NCBI RefSeq assembly: GCF_003755175.1
Contig: NZ_RKHX01000001.1
Span: forward strand, 434,001 to 498,000
Direction: 5' to 3'
Source of the DNA: Cellulomonas sp. PhB150
GTDB taxonomy: Bacteria > Actinomycetota > Actinomycetes > Actinomycetales > Cellulomonadaceae
DNA: 64,000 nt
In this document: piece by piece, positions 41,494-51,186 of the stretch
Numbering within the stretch: position 1 is the first letter of the stretch
How the letters are laid out: each line of letters starts with the position of its first letter
The notes under the pieces: generated by a model
What the model saw: only the letters and a program-made list of their open reading frames with translations
Told to the model about the DNA's origin: nothing
Databases searched by the model: none
Position numbers and translations under genes: made by a program

Positions 41494-42019
41494 TCCGCGG
41501 GCGGCCGACCGCCAGCAGCGTGAGGCCCTCGACCAGCACCTGCACGCCGAGCAGCACGCCGAGCACGGTGAGCGTCGCCTCGACCGGGAAGACCAGGATC
41601 CACGCGCCCAGCAGCACGGACAGCAGGCCGGTCAGGATGAACAGTCCCTTGCCGCGCTCCAACGACGCCGCCGCGACCATCCGCGTGACGCCTCCCGCGA
41701 CGAAGACCGCCCCGATGAAGACCGTGATCCACAGCGCGCCGCGCACGGGGTGCTGCAGCACCAGGACGCCGAGGCCCGCGAGCGCGATGCCGCCGACCAG
41801 GGCCCACCAGAAGCCGCCCGCCCTGACCCGCGTGAACGACCAGACGGCCAGCACGATGCCGGCGACGACGGCGGTCCACCCGATCAGGAGGACGGACACC
41901 GCGGTCGCGATGATCGTGTCGCCGAGGATGATGAACCCGCCGATGACCATGAGGATGCCGAAGGCGATGTCCCAGCCGCTGCGGCGGCGCTCGATCGTGA
42001 CGGTGACGTTGTCGCTCAT
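41456..42019 (-). CDS. HdeD-like (DUF308) membrane protein
   Basis: The 187-aa product has six membrane helices in three similar hairpins, as in the HdeD/DUF308 family (GWDIAFGILMVIGGFIILGDT, GVLVLQHPVRGALWITVFIGAVFVAGGV, GAWILVFPVEATLTVLGVLLG). HdeD is linked to acid resistance in E. coli; the role in actinobacteria is unknown. ATG 42019 is chosen because the next in-frame ATG upstream would add MRHHRH. The 3' end overlaps the potassium channel gene tail-to-tail. Confidence 0.85.
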   Translation of the reverse strand: MSDNVTVTIERRRSGWDIAFGILMVIGGFIILGDTIIATAVSVLLIGWTAVVAGIVLAVWSFTRVRAGGFWWALVGGIALAGLGVLVLQHPVRGALWITVFIGAVFVAGGVTRMVAAASLERGKGLFILTGLLSVLLGAWILVFPVEATLTVLGVLLGVQVLVEGLTLLAVGRPRITSGPTPPGAPA

Positions 42020-42103
42020 GTGCCGATGATGGCGCATCGCGCCGGTCCGCCCGTTTCGCCGCGCCGGGTCGCGGACGCCGGGCGGGCACCCCACACTGGC
42101 GCG

Positions 42104-43231
42104 ATGCGAACCATGGGAGTCGAGGAGGAGTACCTCCTGGTCACGCCGGAGGGCCGCCCGACGGCCGTGGCACCGACCGTGCTGTGGCACGCCGCGCGCG
42201 AGGGCGCCGCCGGCCCGGACGGGCCCGACGCGGGCGTCGAGCCCGGCGGCGAGCCCGGCGGCGAGCTCGAGAAGGAGTTCAAGCGCGAGCAGGTCGAGAC
42301 CTCGACGCACCCGCGGACCGACCTGGGCGAGCTGCTCGACGAGATCCGGGCGGGCCGCGAGCGCACGTCGGCCTTCGCTCGCCTCGCGGGTGCCGAGATC
42401 GCGGCGCTGGGCACCGCGCCGCAGGAGGTCGAGTCCACCGTCGTCCCGGACAAGCGCGCCCAGGAGATCCGCGCGCGCTTCGCGATGACCGCCAAGGACC
42501 AGCTCACGTGCGGCTGCCACGTGCACGTCGAGGTGGCCGACGACGAGGAGGGCGTGGTCGTCCTCGACCACATGCGCCGCTGGACGCCCGTGCTGCTCGC
42601 CCTGTCCGCGAACAGCCCGGCCTGGCAGGGGGGCCACTCCGGCTACGCGAGCTACCGGTCGCAGGTCTGGGGCCGCTGGCCGACGGCCGGTGCCACGGCG
42701 CCCTTCGGGGACGCCGCCGGGTACCACCGCGTCATCGAGGACCTGCTCGCCACCGAGACGATCCTCGACGACGGGATGATCTACTTCGACGCCCGCCTCT
42801 CGGCGCGCTACCCCACGGTCGAGGTCCGCGTGGCCGACGTCTGCCTCGACGCCGCCGACGCCGCGCTGCAGGCCGCGCTCGTGCGCGGGCTGGCCGAGAC
42901 GGCGGTCCGCGGTGACGCCGACCTGCCGCAGCCTCGGGCCGAGCTGCTGCGCGCGGCGACGTGGCGGGCGGCGCACTCCGGGTTGTCCGGCGACCTCGTG
43001 GGGCCCACGACGGGCGTGCCGGCTCCCGCGGCGGACGTCGTGGCCGAGCTCCTGTCCCACGTCAGCAAGGCGCTCGCCGACTCCGGTGACCTCGAGTGGG
43101 TCCAGCGGCACGTCGCGACCGTGCTGCGCCGCGGCAACGGCGCGATCCAGCAGCAGGCCTGGCGGGCCGAGGGTGCCGACGACGACGAGGTGGTCCGCCG
43201 CGCCGTCGCGAGGACGATCTCCCCGCACTGA
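42104..43231 (+). CDS. Carboxylate-amine ligase, glutamate-cysteine ligase type 2 (YbdK)
   Basis: The 375-aa product starts MGVEEEYLLVTPEG, the ATP/Glu-binding signature of the GCS2 family, and contains TCGCHVHVEVAD and EVRVADVCLDAADAA. Family members form gamma-glutamyl or other amide bonds with ATP; YbdK has weak glutamate-cysteine ligase activity, and the actinobacterial substrate is unclear because these organisms use mycothiol. There is no ribosome site; CACACT lies 6 nt before the ATG at 42104. An alternative ATG is at 42113. Confidence 0.87.
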   Translation: MRTMGVEEEYLLVTPEGRPTAVAPTVLWHAAREGAAGPDGPDAGVEPGGEPGGELEKEFKREQVETSTHPRTDLGELLDEIRAGRERTSAFARLAGAEIAALGTAPQEVESTVVPDKRAQEIRARFAMTAKDQLTCGCHVHVEVADDEEGVVVLDHMRRWTPVLLALSANSPAWQGGHSGYASYRSQVWGRWPTAGATAPFGDAAGYHRVIEDLLATETILDDGMIYFDARLSARYPTVEVRVADVCLDAADAALQAALVRGLAETAVRGDADLPQPRAELLRAATWRAAHSGLSGDLVGPTTGVPAPAADVVAELLSHVSKALADSGDLEWVQRHVATVLRRGNGAIQQQAWRAEGADDDEVVRRAVARTISPH

Positions 43232-43253
43232 GCCGGTCCCCCCGACCGTGGCC

Positions 43254-44483
43254 TCAGCGGAGGTCGGCGAGCGGGACCGACGGATCGGCGAGCGCGGTGG
43301 TGTCGACGACCGCGCGCGAGCGGATGAGGGCCTTGACGTCGTCGACCACGTCCCACACGTTGACGTTCATCCCCGCGAGCACGCGCCCCTCGCGCAGCCA
43401 GAAGCCGACGAGCTCGCGACCCTGCGGGTCCCCCCGCACGACGACCTGGTCGTAGCCGCCGGGTCCGACCCAGCCCACGTACTCCATGCCGAGGTCGTAC
43501 TGGTCGGTGAAGAAGTAGGGCAGCTCGTCGTAGGGCTCGTCGCGCCCGAGGATCGTCGCGGCGGCCGTCGCGGGCTGGTTGAGGGCGTTGGCCCAGTGCT
43601 CCACGCGCACGTGCGTCCCGTAGAACGGGTGCGCCGCGCGCGCGATGTCCCCCACGGCCAGCACGCGCGGGTCGGCGGTGCGCAGGTGCGCGTCGACGAG
43701 GACGCCGTCGTCGACGGCCAGCCCCGCGTCACGGGCGAGCCCGACGCGCGGCGTGGCGCCGATGCCGACGACGACGAGGTCGGCGGGCACGACCGTGCCG
43801 TCGGTGAGCTCGACGCCGCCGACGTGGGCGCCGTCGCCGGACGCCACGACGCGCGCCACCTCGGCAGACGTGCGCAGGTCGACGTCGTGGCCGCGGTGCA
43901 GGTCCGCGAAGACCCCCGCGAGCCGCTCGCCCAGCACACCGAGCAGCGGCGCGCGGTCGCGCACGACGACCGTCACCGCGCAGTCGGCCGCCCGGGCGGC
44001 CGCGGCGACCTCGAGGCCGATCCAGCCACCGCCGACCACGACGACGCGTGCAGCCGCACCCAGCGCGGCCCGGAGCCGGTCCGAGTCGTCGAGGGTGCGC
44101 AGGTAGAGGACCCCGCGCAGGTCGGCGCCGGCGACCTCGAGCCGACGCGGCGCGCTCCCGGTGGCCAGGACCACGTGGTCGTACCCGTGCCGCATGCCCG
44201 AGGTGTCGATGACGTCACGGCCGGGCAGGTCCAGGGCGGTCGCCTGCACGCCGAGGCGGACGTCGACGTCGTGCTCGGCGTACCACGCGGCGTCGTGGAC
44301 GAAGACGGAGGACCGCTCCTCGGTGCCCTGCAGGTAGCCCTTGGACAGCGGCGGACGCTCGTAGGGCAGGTCGGTGCCGAGCTTGAGCAGCAGGATGCCC
44401 TCGTCGTGCCCGCCCTCGCGCAGCGCCTCCACGGTCTTGGCCCCCGCGAGACCCCCGCCGACCACCACCACGCGTCCCGCCAT
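43254..44483 (-). CDS. FAD-dependent ferredoxin-reductase-like oxidoreductase
   Basis: The 409-aa product is a two-dinucleotide-domain flavoprotein: VVVVGGGLAGAKTVEAL (FAD), VVVVGGGWIGLEVAAAA (NAD) and DPRVLAVGDIAR, with the C-terminal reductase-like domain (YFFTDQYDLGMEYVGW). It resembles rubredoxin/ferredoxin reductases of dioxygenase systems. GGGAGG precedes ATG 44483. No ferredoxin or oxygenase is adjacent, so its electron acceptor is unknown. Confidence 0.9.
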   Translation of the reverse strand: MAGRVVVVGGGLAGAKTVEALREGGHDEGILLLKLGTDLPYERPPLSKGYLQGTEERSSVFVHDAAWYAEHDVDVRLGVQATALDLPGRDVIDTSGMRHGYDHVVLATGSAPRRLEVAGADLRGVLYLRTLDDSDRLRAALGAAARVVVVGGGWIGLEVAAAARAADCAVTVVVRDRAPLLGVLGERLAGVFADLHRGHDVDLRTSAEVARVVASGDGAHVGGVELTDGTVVPADLVVVGIGATPRVGLARDAGLAVDDGVLVDAHLRTADPRVLAVGDIARAAHPFYGTHVRVEHWANALNQPATAAATILGRDEPYDELPYFFTDQYDLGMEYVGWVGPGGYDQVVVRGDPQGRELVGFWLREGRVLAGMNVNVWDVVDDVKALIRSRAVVDTTALADPSVPLADLR

Positions 44484-44640
44484 CGGTCCGACCTCCCGCC
44501 AGGACACCGTGGCCGGCGTCACTCCCCGCAGCGCACCAGGCTGCGGTCCATCGCGCAACCGCACCGACGGTGAGGGGGATCACCCGACGACTCCACCGGC
44601 TGGGCGTGCCTCCGAAACACATGGCTGGCACCCTGAGCCC

Positions 44641-46905
44641 ATGTTGATCTGGCCCGGACGCCCCTATCCCCTCGGTGCCACCTACGACGGGAGCGGCACG
44701 AACTTCGCGCTGTTCTCCGAGGTGGCCGACCGAGTCGAGCTCTGCCTGATCGCCGAGGACGGCACCGAGACCCGCGTGGACCTGCCCGAGGTGGACGCCT
44801 TCGTGTGGCACGGCTACCTGCCCGCTGTGCAGCCCGGCCAGCGCTACGGGTACCGCGTGCACGGCCCGTACGAGCCCGAGCAGGGGCACCGCTGCAACCC
44901 GGCGAAGCTGCTGCTGGACCCGTACGCCAAGGCGATCGACGGGCAGATCGACGGCGACCCGTCGCTGTTCTCCTACCAGTTCGACGACAACGACGCCCGC
45001 AACGACGACGACTCCGCCGGGCACACGATGTCGTCGGTCGTCATCAACCCGTTCTTCGACTGGGGCCAGGACCGCGCGCCGCAGCACCAGTACCACGACT
45101 CCGTCCTCTACGAGGCGCACGTCAAGGGCCTGACCCAGCTGCACCCCGCCGTTCCCGAGGAGCTGCGCGGCACCTACGCCGGCATCGCGCACCCCGCCGT
45201 CATCGCGCACCTCAAGGCGCTCGGCGTCACGGCCATCGAGCTCATGCCCGTGCACCAGTTCGTCGACGACACGCACCTGCGCGAGCAGGGCCTGTCGAAC
45301 TACTGGGGCTACAACACGATCGGCTTCTTCGCCCCGCACAACGCCTACTCCGCCTTCAAGGGGCCGGGGCAGCAGGTGCAGGAGTTCAAGGCGATGGTCA
45401 AGGAGCTGCACGCGGCCGACATCGAGGTCATCCTCGACGTGGTCTACAACCACACGGCCGAGGGCAACCACATGGGCCCGACGCTGAGCTTCCGCGGCAT
45501 CGACAACGCCAACTACTACCGCCTCGTCGACGAAGACCAGGCGCACTACTTCGACACCACGGGCACCGGGAACTCGCTGCTCATGCGCTCGCCCCACGTG
45601 CTGCAGCTGATCATGGACTCGCTGCGCTACTGGGTCACCGAGATGCACGTCGACGGCTTCCGGTTCGACCTCGCCGCGACGCTGGCGCGCCAGTTCCACG
45701 AGGTCGACCGCCTCTCGGCGTTCTTCGACCTGGTGCACCAGGACCCGATCGTCAGCCAGGTCAAGCTCATCGCCGAGCCGTGGGACATCGGCGACGGCGG
45801 CTACCAGGTCGGCGGGTTCCCGCCCCTGTGGTCGGAGTGGAACGGCAAGTACCGCGACACCGTGCGCGACTTCTGGCGCGGCGAGCCCTCGACGCTCGGC
45901 GAGTTCGCGAGCCGCCTGTCGGGCTCGTCGGACCTGTACGAGCACACGGGCCGCCGACCGATCGCGAGCGTCAACTTCTTCACCGCGCACGACGGCTTCA
46001 CGCTGGCGGACCTCGTGAGCTACAACGAGAAGCACAACGAGGCGAACGGCGAGGACAACCGGGACGGCGAGAGCTTCAACCGGTCGTGGAACTGCGGTGC
46101 CGAGGGTCCGACGGACGACCCGGAGATCCTCAAGCTGCGCGGCCGCCAGCAGCGCAACTTCATGACCACGCTGCTGCTCTCGCAGGGCATCCCGATGATC
46201 GCGCACGGCGACGAGATCGGCCGCACCCAGCAGGGCAACAACAACGTGTACTGCCAGGACAGCGAGCTGTCGTGGATGCACTGGGACCTGGGCGAGTCCG
46301 AGACCACGATGCTCGAGTTCACCCGCGAGCTCGTCCGCCTCCGCCGCGACCACCCCGTGTTCCGCCGTCGTCGGTTCTTCGCGGGGTCGCCCGAGCACGG
46401 CGGCGAGTCGGACCTCAAGGACATCGCGTGGCTCAACCCCGAGGGCGAGCACATGGAGGACGACGAGTGGCAGAACAGCCAGGCGCGGGCGGTCCAGGTG
46501 TTCCTCAACGGTGACGCCATCGCCGAGCCCGACCTGCGCGGCGAGGAGATCACGGACGACTCGTTCCTCGTGCTGTTCAACGGCGCGCCCGACCCGGTGA
46601 CGTTCACGCTCCCGGACGCCGAGTACGGCCAGACCTGGACCGCGGTGCTCGACACCGACTCCCAGGTGCCCGTCGGCGCGACCGCCCCGGCGAAGAACAC
46701 GCTGTCGCTCGCCCGCAACTCCGTGGTCGTGCTCACCCGGCCCCCGATCGAGAGCGTCCCCTCGTACGCCTCGGGTGCGGTGGCCGCGGCCGCGCGCGAG
46801 TCCGAGCGGGCCGCTAAGCAGAACCGGGAGCACTCCGTGATCGAGGAGGCAGGGCTCGTCAAGCCCAAGCGCAAGCCCCGCGCCCGGCCGACGAAGAACG
46901 CATGA
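44641..46905 (+). CDS. glgX: Glycogen debranching enzyme (GlgX/TreX)
   Basis: This GH13 isoamylase-type enzyme removes alpha-1,6 branches from glycogen to give linear maltodextrins. The 754-aa product has an N-terminal CBM48 (GSGTNFALFSEVADRVELCL) and the catalytic motifs VVYNHTAEG, VDGFRFDLAATLA (Asp nucleophile), LIAEPWDIG (Glu acid) and TAHDGF (Asp). The C-terminus is Lys/Arg-rich. There is no ribosome site; CACCCT lies 6 nt before ATG 44641, fitting a leaderless start. Its stop overlaps treY (ATGA), so it is the treX of a treXYZ operon. Confidence 0.95.
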   Translation: MLIWPGRPYPLGATYDGSGTNFALFSEVADRVELCLIAEDGTETRVDLPEVDAFVWHGYLPAVQPGQRYGYRVHGPYEPEQGHRCNPAKLLLDPYAKAIDGQIDGDPSLFSYQFDDNDARNDDDSAGHTMSSVVINPFFDWGQDRAPQHQYHDSVLYEAHVKGLTQLHPAVPEELRGTYAGIAHPAVIAHLKALGVTAIELMPVHQFVDDTHLREQGLSNYWGYNTIGFFAPHNAYSAFKGPGQQVQEFKAMVKELHAADIEVILDVVYNHTAEGNHMGPTLSFRGIDNANYYRLVDEDQAHYFDTTGTGNSLLMRSPHVLQLIMDSLRYWVTEMHVDGFRFDLAATLARQFHEVDRLSAFFDLVHQDPIVSQVKLIAEPWDIGDGGYQVGGFPPLWSEWNGKYRDTVRDFWRGEPSTLGEFASRLSGSSDLYEHTGRRPIASVNFFTAHDGFTLADLVSYNEKHNEANGEDNRDGESFNRSWNCGAEGPTDDPEILKLRGRQQRNFMTTLLLSQGIPMIAHGDEIGRTQQGNNNVYCQDSELSWMHWDLGESETTMLEFTRELVRLRRDHPVFRRRRFFAGSPEHGGESDLKDIAWLNPEGEHMEDDEWQNSQARAVQVFLNGDAIAEPDLRGEEITDDSFLVLFNGAPDPVTFTLPDAEYGQTWTAVLDTDSQVPVGATAPAKNTLSLARNSVVVLTRPPIESVPSYASGAVAAAARESERAAKQNREHSVIEEAGLVKPKRKPRARPTKNA

Positions 46906-49412
46906 GCGAGTCCCGCCCGGTCCCCGCCCGCCGCCTCCCGGCGGCCGGCAAGCCCGTCCCCACCAGCACGTACCGCGTCCAGCTCGGTGCAGACCTGACG
47001 TTCGACGACGTCGCCGCGCGCGTTCCGTACCTCGCCTCGCTCGGCGTGACGCACGTGTACCTCTCGCCGATCCTGACCGCCGCGCCGGGGTCGACGCACG
47101 GCTACGACGTCGTCGACCACGACGAGGTCTCCCCCGTGCTCGGCGGCATCGCCGGGCTGCGTCGGCTGTCGCAGGCCGCGCGCGCGGAGGGCCTCGGCCT
47201 CGTGCTGGACATCGTGCCGAACCACATGGCCGTGCCGACTCCCGTGTGGCACAACCGGCCGCTGTGGTCCGTCATGGCGCAGGGCCCCGAGTCGCCGTAC
47301 GCGCACTGGTTCGACGTGGACTGGTCGGCGGGCGACGGCGCGCTGCTCGCGCCGGTGCTCGGCGACCGGATCGGGAACGTGCTCGCGCGCGGAGAGCTCA
47401 CGCGCGACGAGGTCGAGATCCCGGGCCTCGGTCCGACCCCGGTGCTGCGGTACTACGACCACGTGTTCCCCATCCGGCCCGGCACCGAGGCCCTGGGCCT
47501 CGCCGAGATGGTCGAGCGGCAGCACTACCGGCTCGCCTACTGGCGCGTGGCCGACGAGGAGCTCAACTACCGGCGCTTCTTCGACGTCGGGACGCTCGTC
47601 GCGATCCGCGTCGAGGACCCGGACGTGTTCGACGCGACGCACCGCCTCGTCCTCGAGCTGCTCGCGGACGGCACCCTCGACGGCCTGCGCATCGACCACC
47701 CGGACGGCCTCGCCGACCCGGCCGGCTACCTGAGCCGGCTGCGGGAGGCGAGCGACGGCGCCTGGGTCGTCGTCGAGAAGATCCTCGAGGACGCCGAGGA
47801 GCTGCCCGCCGACTGGGACACCGCCGGCACCACCGGGTACGAGGCGCTGTGGCGCATCCAGCAGGCGTTCGTGGACCCGGGGGGCGCCGCCGACCTGGCG
47901 GGCCTGATGCACCGCGTCACGGGCGACCCCTCGGACGGGTTCTCCGCGATGGCCGAGCAGGCCAAGCGGGAGATCGTCGACGGCCCGCTCTACGCCGAGG
48001 TGCACCGCCTGACGTCGCTCGCGGCGGACATCTGCCGCGAGGACCTCCGCCTGCGCGACCACACCTGGCGCTCGCTCGAGGACTGCCTCGTCGAGCTCCT
48101 CGTCGCCTTCGACCGCTACCGCGCGTACGTCGTGCCCGGCGAGACCCCCGGCCCCGAGGCGATCGACGTCCTCACGGGAGCCGCGGACCTGGCGCGCGAG
48201 CACCTGAGCCCCGAGCGCGGCGAGACGATGGACGTGCTCGTCGACCTGCTCCTCGGCCGCGAGGTCGGCAGCGCGGGCCGGACGCGCGGCCACCGCCGCG
48301 ACGAGCTCGTGGTGCGCTTCCAGCAGACCTGCGGCGCGGTCATGGCCAAGGGCGTCGAGGACACGACCTTCTACCGCTGGACCCACCTGACGGCGCTGTG
48401 CGAGGTCGGCGGGGCGCCCGAGCGGTTCGCCGTGACGCCGACCGAGCTGCTCGCCTGGGCGTCCCGCGCCCAGCACACGGCCCCGTACGGCATGACGACG
48501 CTGTCCACGCACGACACCAAGCGCAGCGAGGACACCCGCACGCGGATCGGCGTGCTCAGCGAGCTGCCGCGCGAGTGGTCCACCCTCGTGCACGACCTGC
48601 GCCAGGCCTCGGCCCGGTACCGCAGCGGCCTCGTCGACGGCCGCACCGAGTACCTGCTGTGGCAGACGATCGCCGGCACCTGGTGCGGCGACGGACCGAT
48701 CGAGCACGAACGCCTGACGGCGTACCTCACCAAGGCGATGCGCGAGGCGAAGGACCGCACCACGTGGACGGCGCCCGACGAGGCCTACGAGGCGGCCGTC
48801 CTCGACGCCGCCCGCCAGGCGCTCGAGGACCCTGCGGTGCACGAGCTGTTCACCGGCTGGGAGGCACGGACCCGGACCGCGGTGCGCGCTGCCACCCTCG
48901 GCACCAAGCTCGTGCAGCTGACCTTGCCGGGCGTCGCCGACGTCTACCAGGGCACCGAGGTGCCGACCGCCGACCTGGTCGACCCCGACAACCGCCGGCC
49001 GGTGGACGCCGAGGCCCTCGCCGTGCGCCTGGCGCGGCTCGACGACGGTGCCGGCCCGCGGGACCTGGCCGACGAGAAGCTGCTGGTCACCTCTCGCGCG
49101 CTGCGGCTGCGCCGCGACCTGCCCGAGGCCTTCGTCGGCCCCGACGCCGGCTTCCTGCCGCTGGCCCACTCAGCCGGCAACGCGCTGAGCTACGCACGCA
49201 CGGTCGACGGCGTCCCGCGCGTCGCGGTCGTCGCGACCCGCCTGGGTGCCGCGCTCGACCGGCTCGGCGGCTGGGCGGACCACAGCGTCGCGCTCCCCGA
49301 GGGGACGTGGCACGACGTGCTGACCGGCCGCGAGGTCACGGGCGGCGTCGTCGAGGTCGGCGTCCTGCTCGACCGGCTGCCGGTCGCACTGCTGGTGCGG
49401 GCCGAGGCATGA
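46902..49412 (+). CDS. treY: Malto-oligosyltrehalose synthase
   Basis: This GH13 enzyme turns the reducing-end alpha-1,4 bond of maltodextrins into a trehalose alpha-1,1 bond. The 836-aa product starts YRVQLGADLTFDDVAARVPYL and has DIVPNHMAV, DGLRIDHPDGLADP (nucleophile Asp), VVVEKILEDAEELP (Glu) and LSTHDTKRSEDTRTR (Asp). It overlaps glgX at ATGA and treZ at its end. Length is at the upper side of normal. Confidence 0.95.
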   Translation: MSESRPVPARRLPAAGKPVPTSTYRVQLGADLTFDDVAARVPYLASLGVTHVYLSPILTAAPGSTHGYDVVDHDEVSPVLGGIAGLRRLSQAARAEGLGLVLDIVPNHMAVPTPVWHNRPLWSVMAQGPESPYAHWFDVDWSAGDGALLAPVLGDRIGNVLARGELTRDEVEIPGLGPTPVLRYYDHVFPIRPGTEALGLAEMVERQHYRLAYWRVADEELNYRRFFDVGTLVAIRVEDPDVFDATHRLVLELLADGTLDGLRIDHPDGLADPAGYLSRLREASDGAWVVVEKILEDAEELPADWDTAGTTGYEALWRIQQAFVDPGGAADLAGLMHRVTGDPSDGFSAMAEQAKREIVDGPLYAEVHRLTSLAADICREDLRLRDHTWRSLEDCLVELLVAFDRYRAYVVPGETPGPEAIDVLTGAADLAREHLSPERGETMDVLVDLLLGREVGSAGRTRGHRRDELVVRFQQTCGAVMAKGVEDTTFYRWTHLTALCEVGGAPERFAVTPTELLAWASRAQHTAPYGMTTLSTHDTKRSEDTRTRIGVLSELPREWSTLVHDLRQASARYRSGLVDGRTEYLLWQTIAGTWCGDGPIEHERLTAYLTKAMREAKDRTTWTAPDEAYEAAVLDAARQALEDPAVHELFTGWEARTRTAVRAATLGTKLVQLTLPGVADVYQGTEVPTADLVDPDNRRPVDAEALAVRLARLDDGAGPRDLADEKLLVTSRALRLRRDLPEAFVGPDAGFLPLAHSAGNALSYARTVDGVPRVAVVATRLGAALDRLGGWADHSVALPEGTWHDVLTGREVTGGVVEVGVLLDRLPVALLVRAEA

Positions 49413-51169
49413 GGGCGAGCGTCTGGGCGCCGCGGGCGTCGCGCGTCGACCTCGTGCTCGGTGACGTGACCCGGCCGCTCGCGCCCGGCGAGGACGGGTG
49501 GTGGACGGACGCGCTCCCGCTCGAGCACGGTACCGACTACGCGTTCAGCGTCGACGGCGGCCCGGCGCGGCCGGACCCGCGCAGCGCGTGGCAGCCCGAG
49601 GGCGTGCACGGACCGAGCCGCGCGTTCGAGCCCGACCGGCACGCGTGGCGCTCCGCGTGGGACGGCCTCGACGTGCGCGGCCGGGTCTTCTACGAGCTGC
49701 ACGTCGGCACGTTCACCCCGGAGGGCACCCTGGCGGCGGCCGTCGAGCACCTCGACGAGCTCGTCTCGCTCGGCGTGGACGTCGTCGAGCTCATGCCGCT
49801 CGCGCCGTTCAACGGGCGGCACGGCTGGGGCTACGACGGCGTCGCGCTCTACGGCGTGCACGAGCCGTACGGCGGCCCGGCGGCGCTGCAGGACTTCGTC
49901 GACGAGGCCCACGCGCGCGGACTGGCGGTGTGCCTGGACGTCGTGCACAACCACCTGGGCCCGTCGGGCAACTACCTCGCCGCGTTCGGCCCGTACTTCA
50001 CCGCGAAGCACCACACACCGTGGGGCGACGCGGTCAACCTGGACGACGAGGGCTCGGTCGAGGTCCGCCGCTGGATCTGCGACTCGGCGCTGCGCTGGTT
50101 CACCGACTTCCGGATCGACGCACTGCGGCTCGACGCGGTCCACGAGCTGCGCGACGACTCCCCGCGGCACGTGCTGGCCCAGCTCTCCGACGAGGTCGCG
50201 ACACTGTCCGACGCGCTCGGACGGCCCATGTCGCTCATCGCGGAGAGCGACCTGAACGACGCGACGAGCCTCGCACCGACGGCCGAGGGCGGCTGGGGCA
50301 TGACCGGCCAGTGGGCCGACGACGTGCACCACGCGATCCACGCCCTGGTGACCGGCGAGCGGCACGGCTACTACGTGGACTTCGGCACCCCCGAGGTGCT
50401 GCGCACCGTGATGCGCGGAGCGTTCCTCCACGACGGTCGCTTCTCCACGTTCCGGGGCCGCGCGTGGGGCGCCCCCGTCCCGCCGGGCACCGACGGCCAC
50501 CGCTTCGTCGTCTGCGCCCAGAACCACGACCAGGTCGGCAACCGCGGGCTCGGCGACCGCCCGTCCGAGCGCCTGCCCGTCGGGCTGCTCGCGGTGGAGG
50601 CCGCCCTGGTGCTCCTGTCGCCCTTCACCCCGCTGCTGTTCATGGGCGAGGAGTGGGGCGCTCGAACGCCCTGGCAGTTCTTCACGGACCACCCCGAGCC
50701 CGATCTCGCGGCGTCCGTGCGCGAGGGTCGCACCGCCGAGTTCGGCGGCCACGGCTGGACCGAGGTCTACCACGGCGACGTCGAGGTGCCCGACCCCCAG
50801 GCCCCGTCGACGTTCGAGGCCAGCGTGCTCGACCGGTCCGAGCGCGACGACCCCGAGCGGGCCGCGCTGCTCGAGTGGTACCGCGTGCTCGCCGCGCTCC
50901 GGCGCGCCGTGCCGGACCTCGCGTCGGGCGACCTGGCCGCGACCGACGTCACGTGGGACGGACCCGACGACGCCGGCGGCCCGTGGGCCGGCGTGCTCGT
51001 CCTGCACCGCGGGGCGGCCCGCGTCGTGGCCAACCTGGCCGACCACCCCGCGCGGGTCACGCTGGACGGGGCGCTCGACGTCGCGGCGTCGTCGGCCCCG
51101 GTCACGGTCGGACCCGACGGGATCGAGATCGCCGCCCGCTCGGTCGTCGTCCTGGTGGCGCCGGCCTGA
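49409..51169 (+). CDS. treZ: Malto-oligosyltrehalose trehalohydrolase
   Basis: This enzyme hydrolyses the maltooligosyl-trehalose made by TreY to free trehalose. The 586-aa GH13 protein has an N-terminal CBM48-like domain, then DVVHNHLGPSGNY, DFRIDALRLDAVHEL (Asp), LIAESDLND (Glu) and QNHDQVGNR (Asp). ATG 49409 overlaps the treY stop. With glgX and treY it completes the TreXYZ route for osmo- and desiccation protection from glycogen. Confidence 0.95.
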   Translation: MRASVWAPRASRVDLVLGDVTRPLAPGEDGWWTDALPLEHGTDYAFSVDGGPARPDPRSAWQPEGVHGPSRAFEPDRHAWRSAWDGLDVRGRVFYELHVGTFTPEGTLAAAVEHLDELVSLGVDVVELMPLAPFNGRHGWGYDGVALYGVHEPYGGPAALQDFVDEAHARGLAVCLDVVHNHLGPSGNYLAAFGPYFTAKHHTPWGDAVNLDDEGSVEVRRWICDSALRWFTDFRIDALRLDAVHELRDDSPRHVLAQLSDEVATLSDALGRPMSLIAESDLNDATSLAPTAEGGWGMTGQWADDVHHAIHALVTGERHGYYVDFGTPEVLRTVMRGAFLHDGRFSTFRGRAWGAPVPPGTDGHRFVVCAQNHDQVGNRGLGDRPSERLPVGLLAVEAALVLLSPFTPLLFMGEEWGARTPWQFFTDHPEPDLAASVREGRTAEFGGHGWTEVYHGDVEVPDPQAPSTFEASVLDRSERDDPERAALLEWYRVLAALRRAVPDLASGDLAATDVTWDGPDDAGGPWAGVLVLHRGAARVVANLADHPARVTLDGALDVAASSAPVTVGPDGIEIAARSVVVLVAPA

Positions 51170-51186
51170 GGGGCACCAGTGAGGAC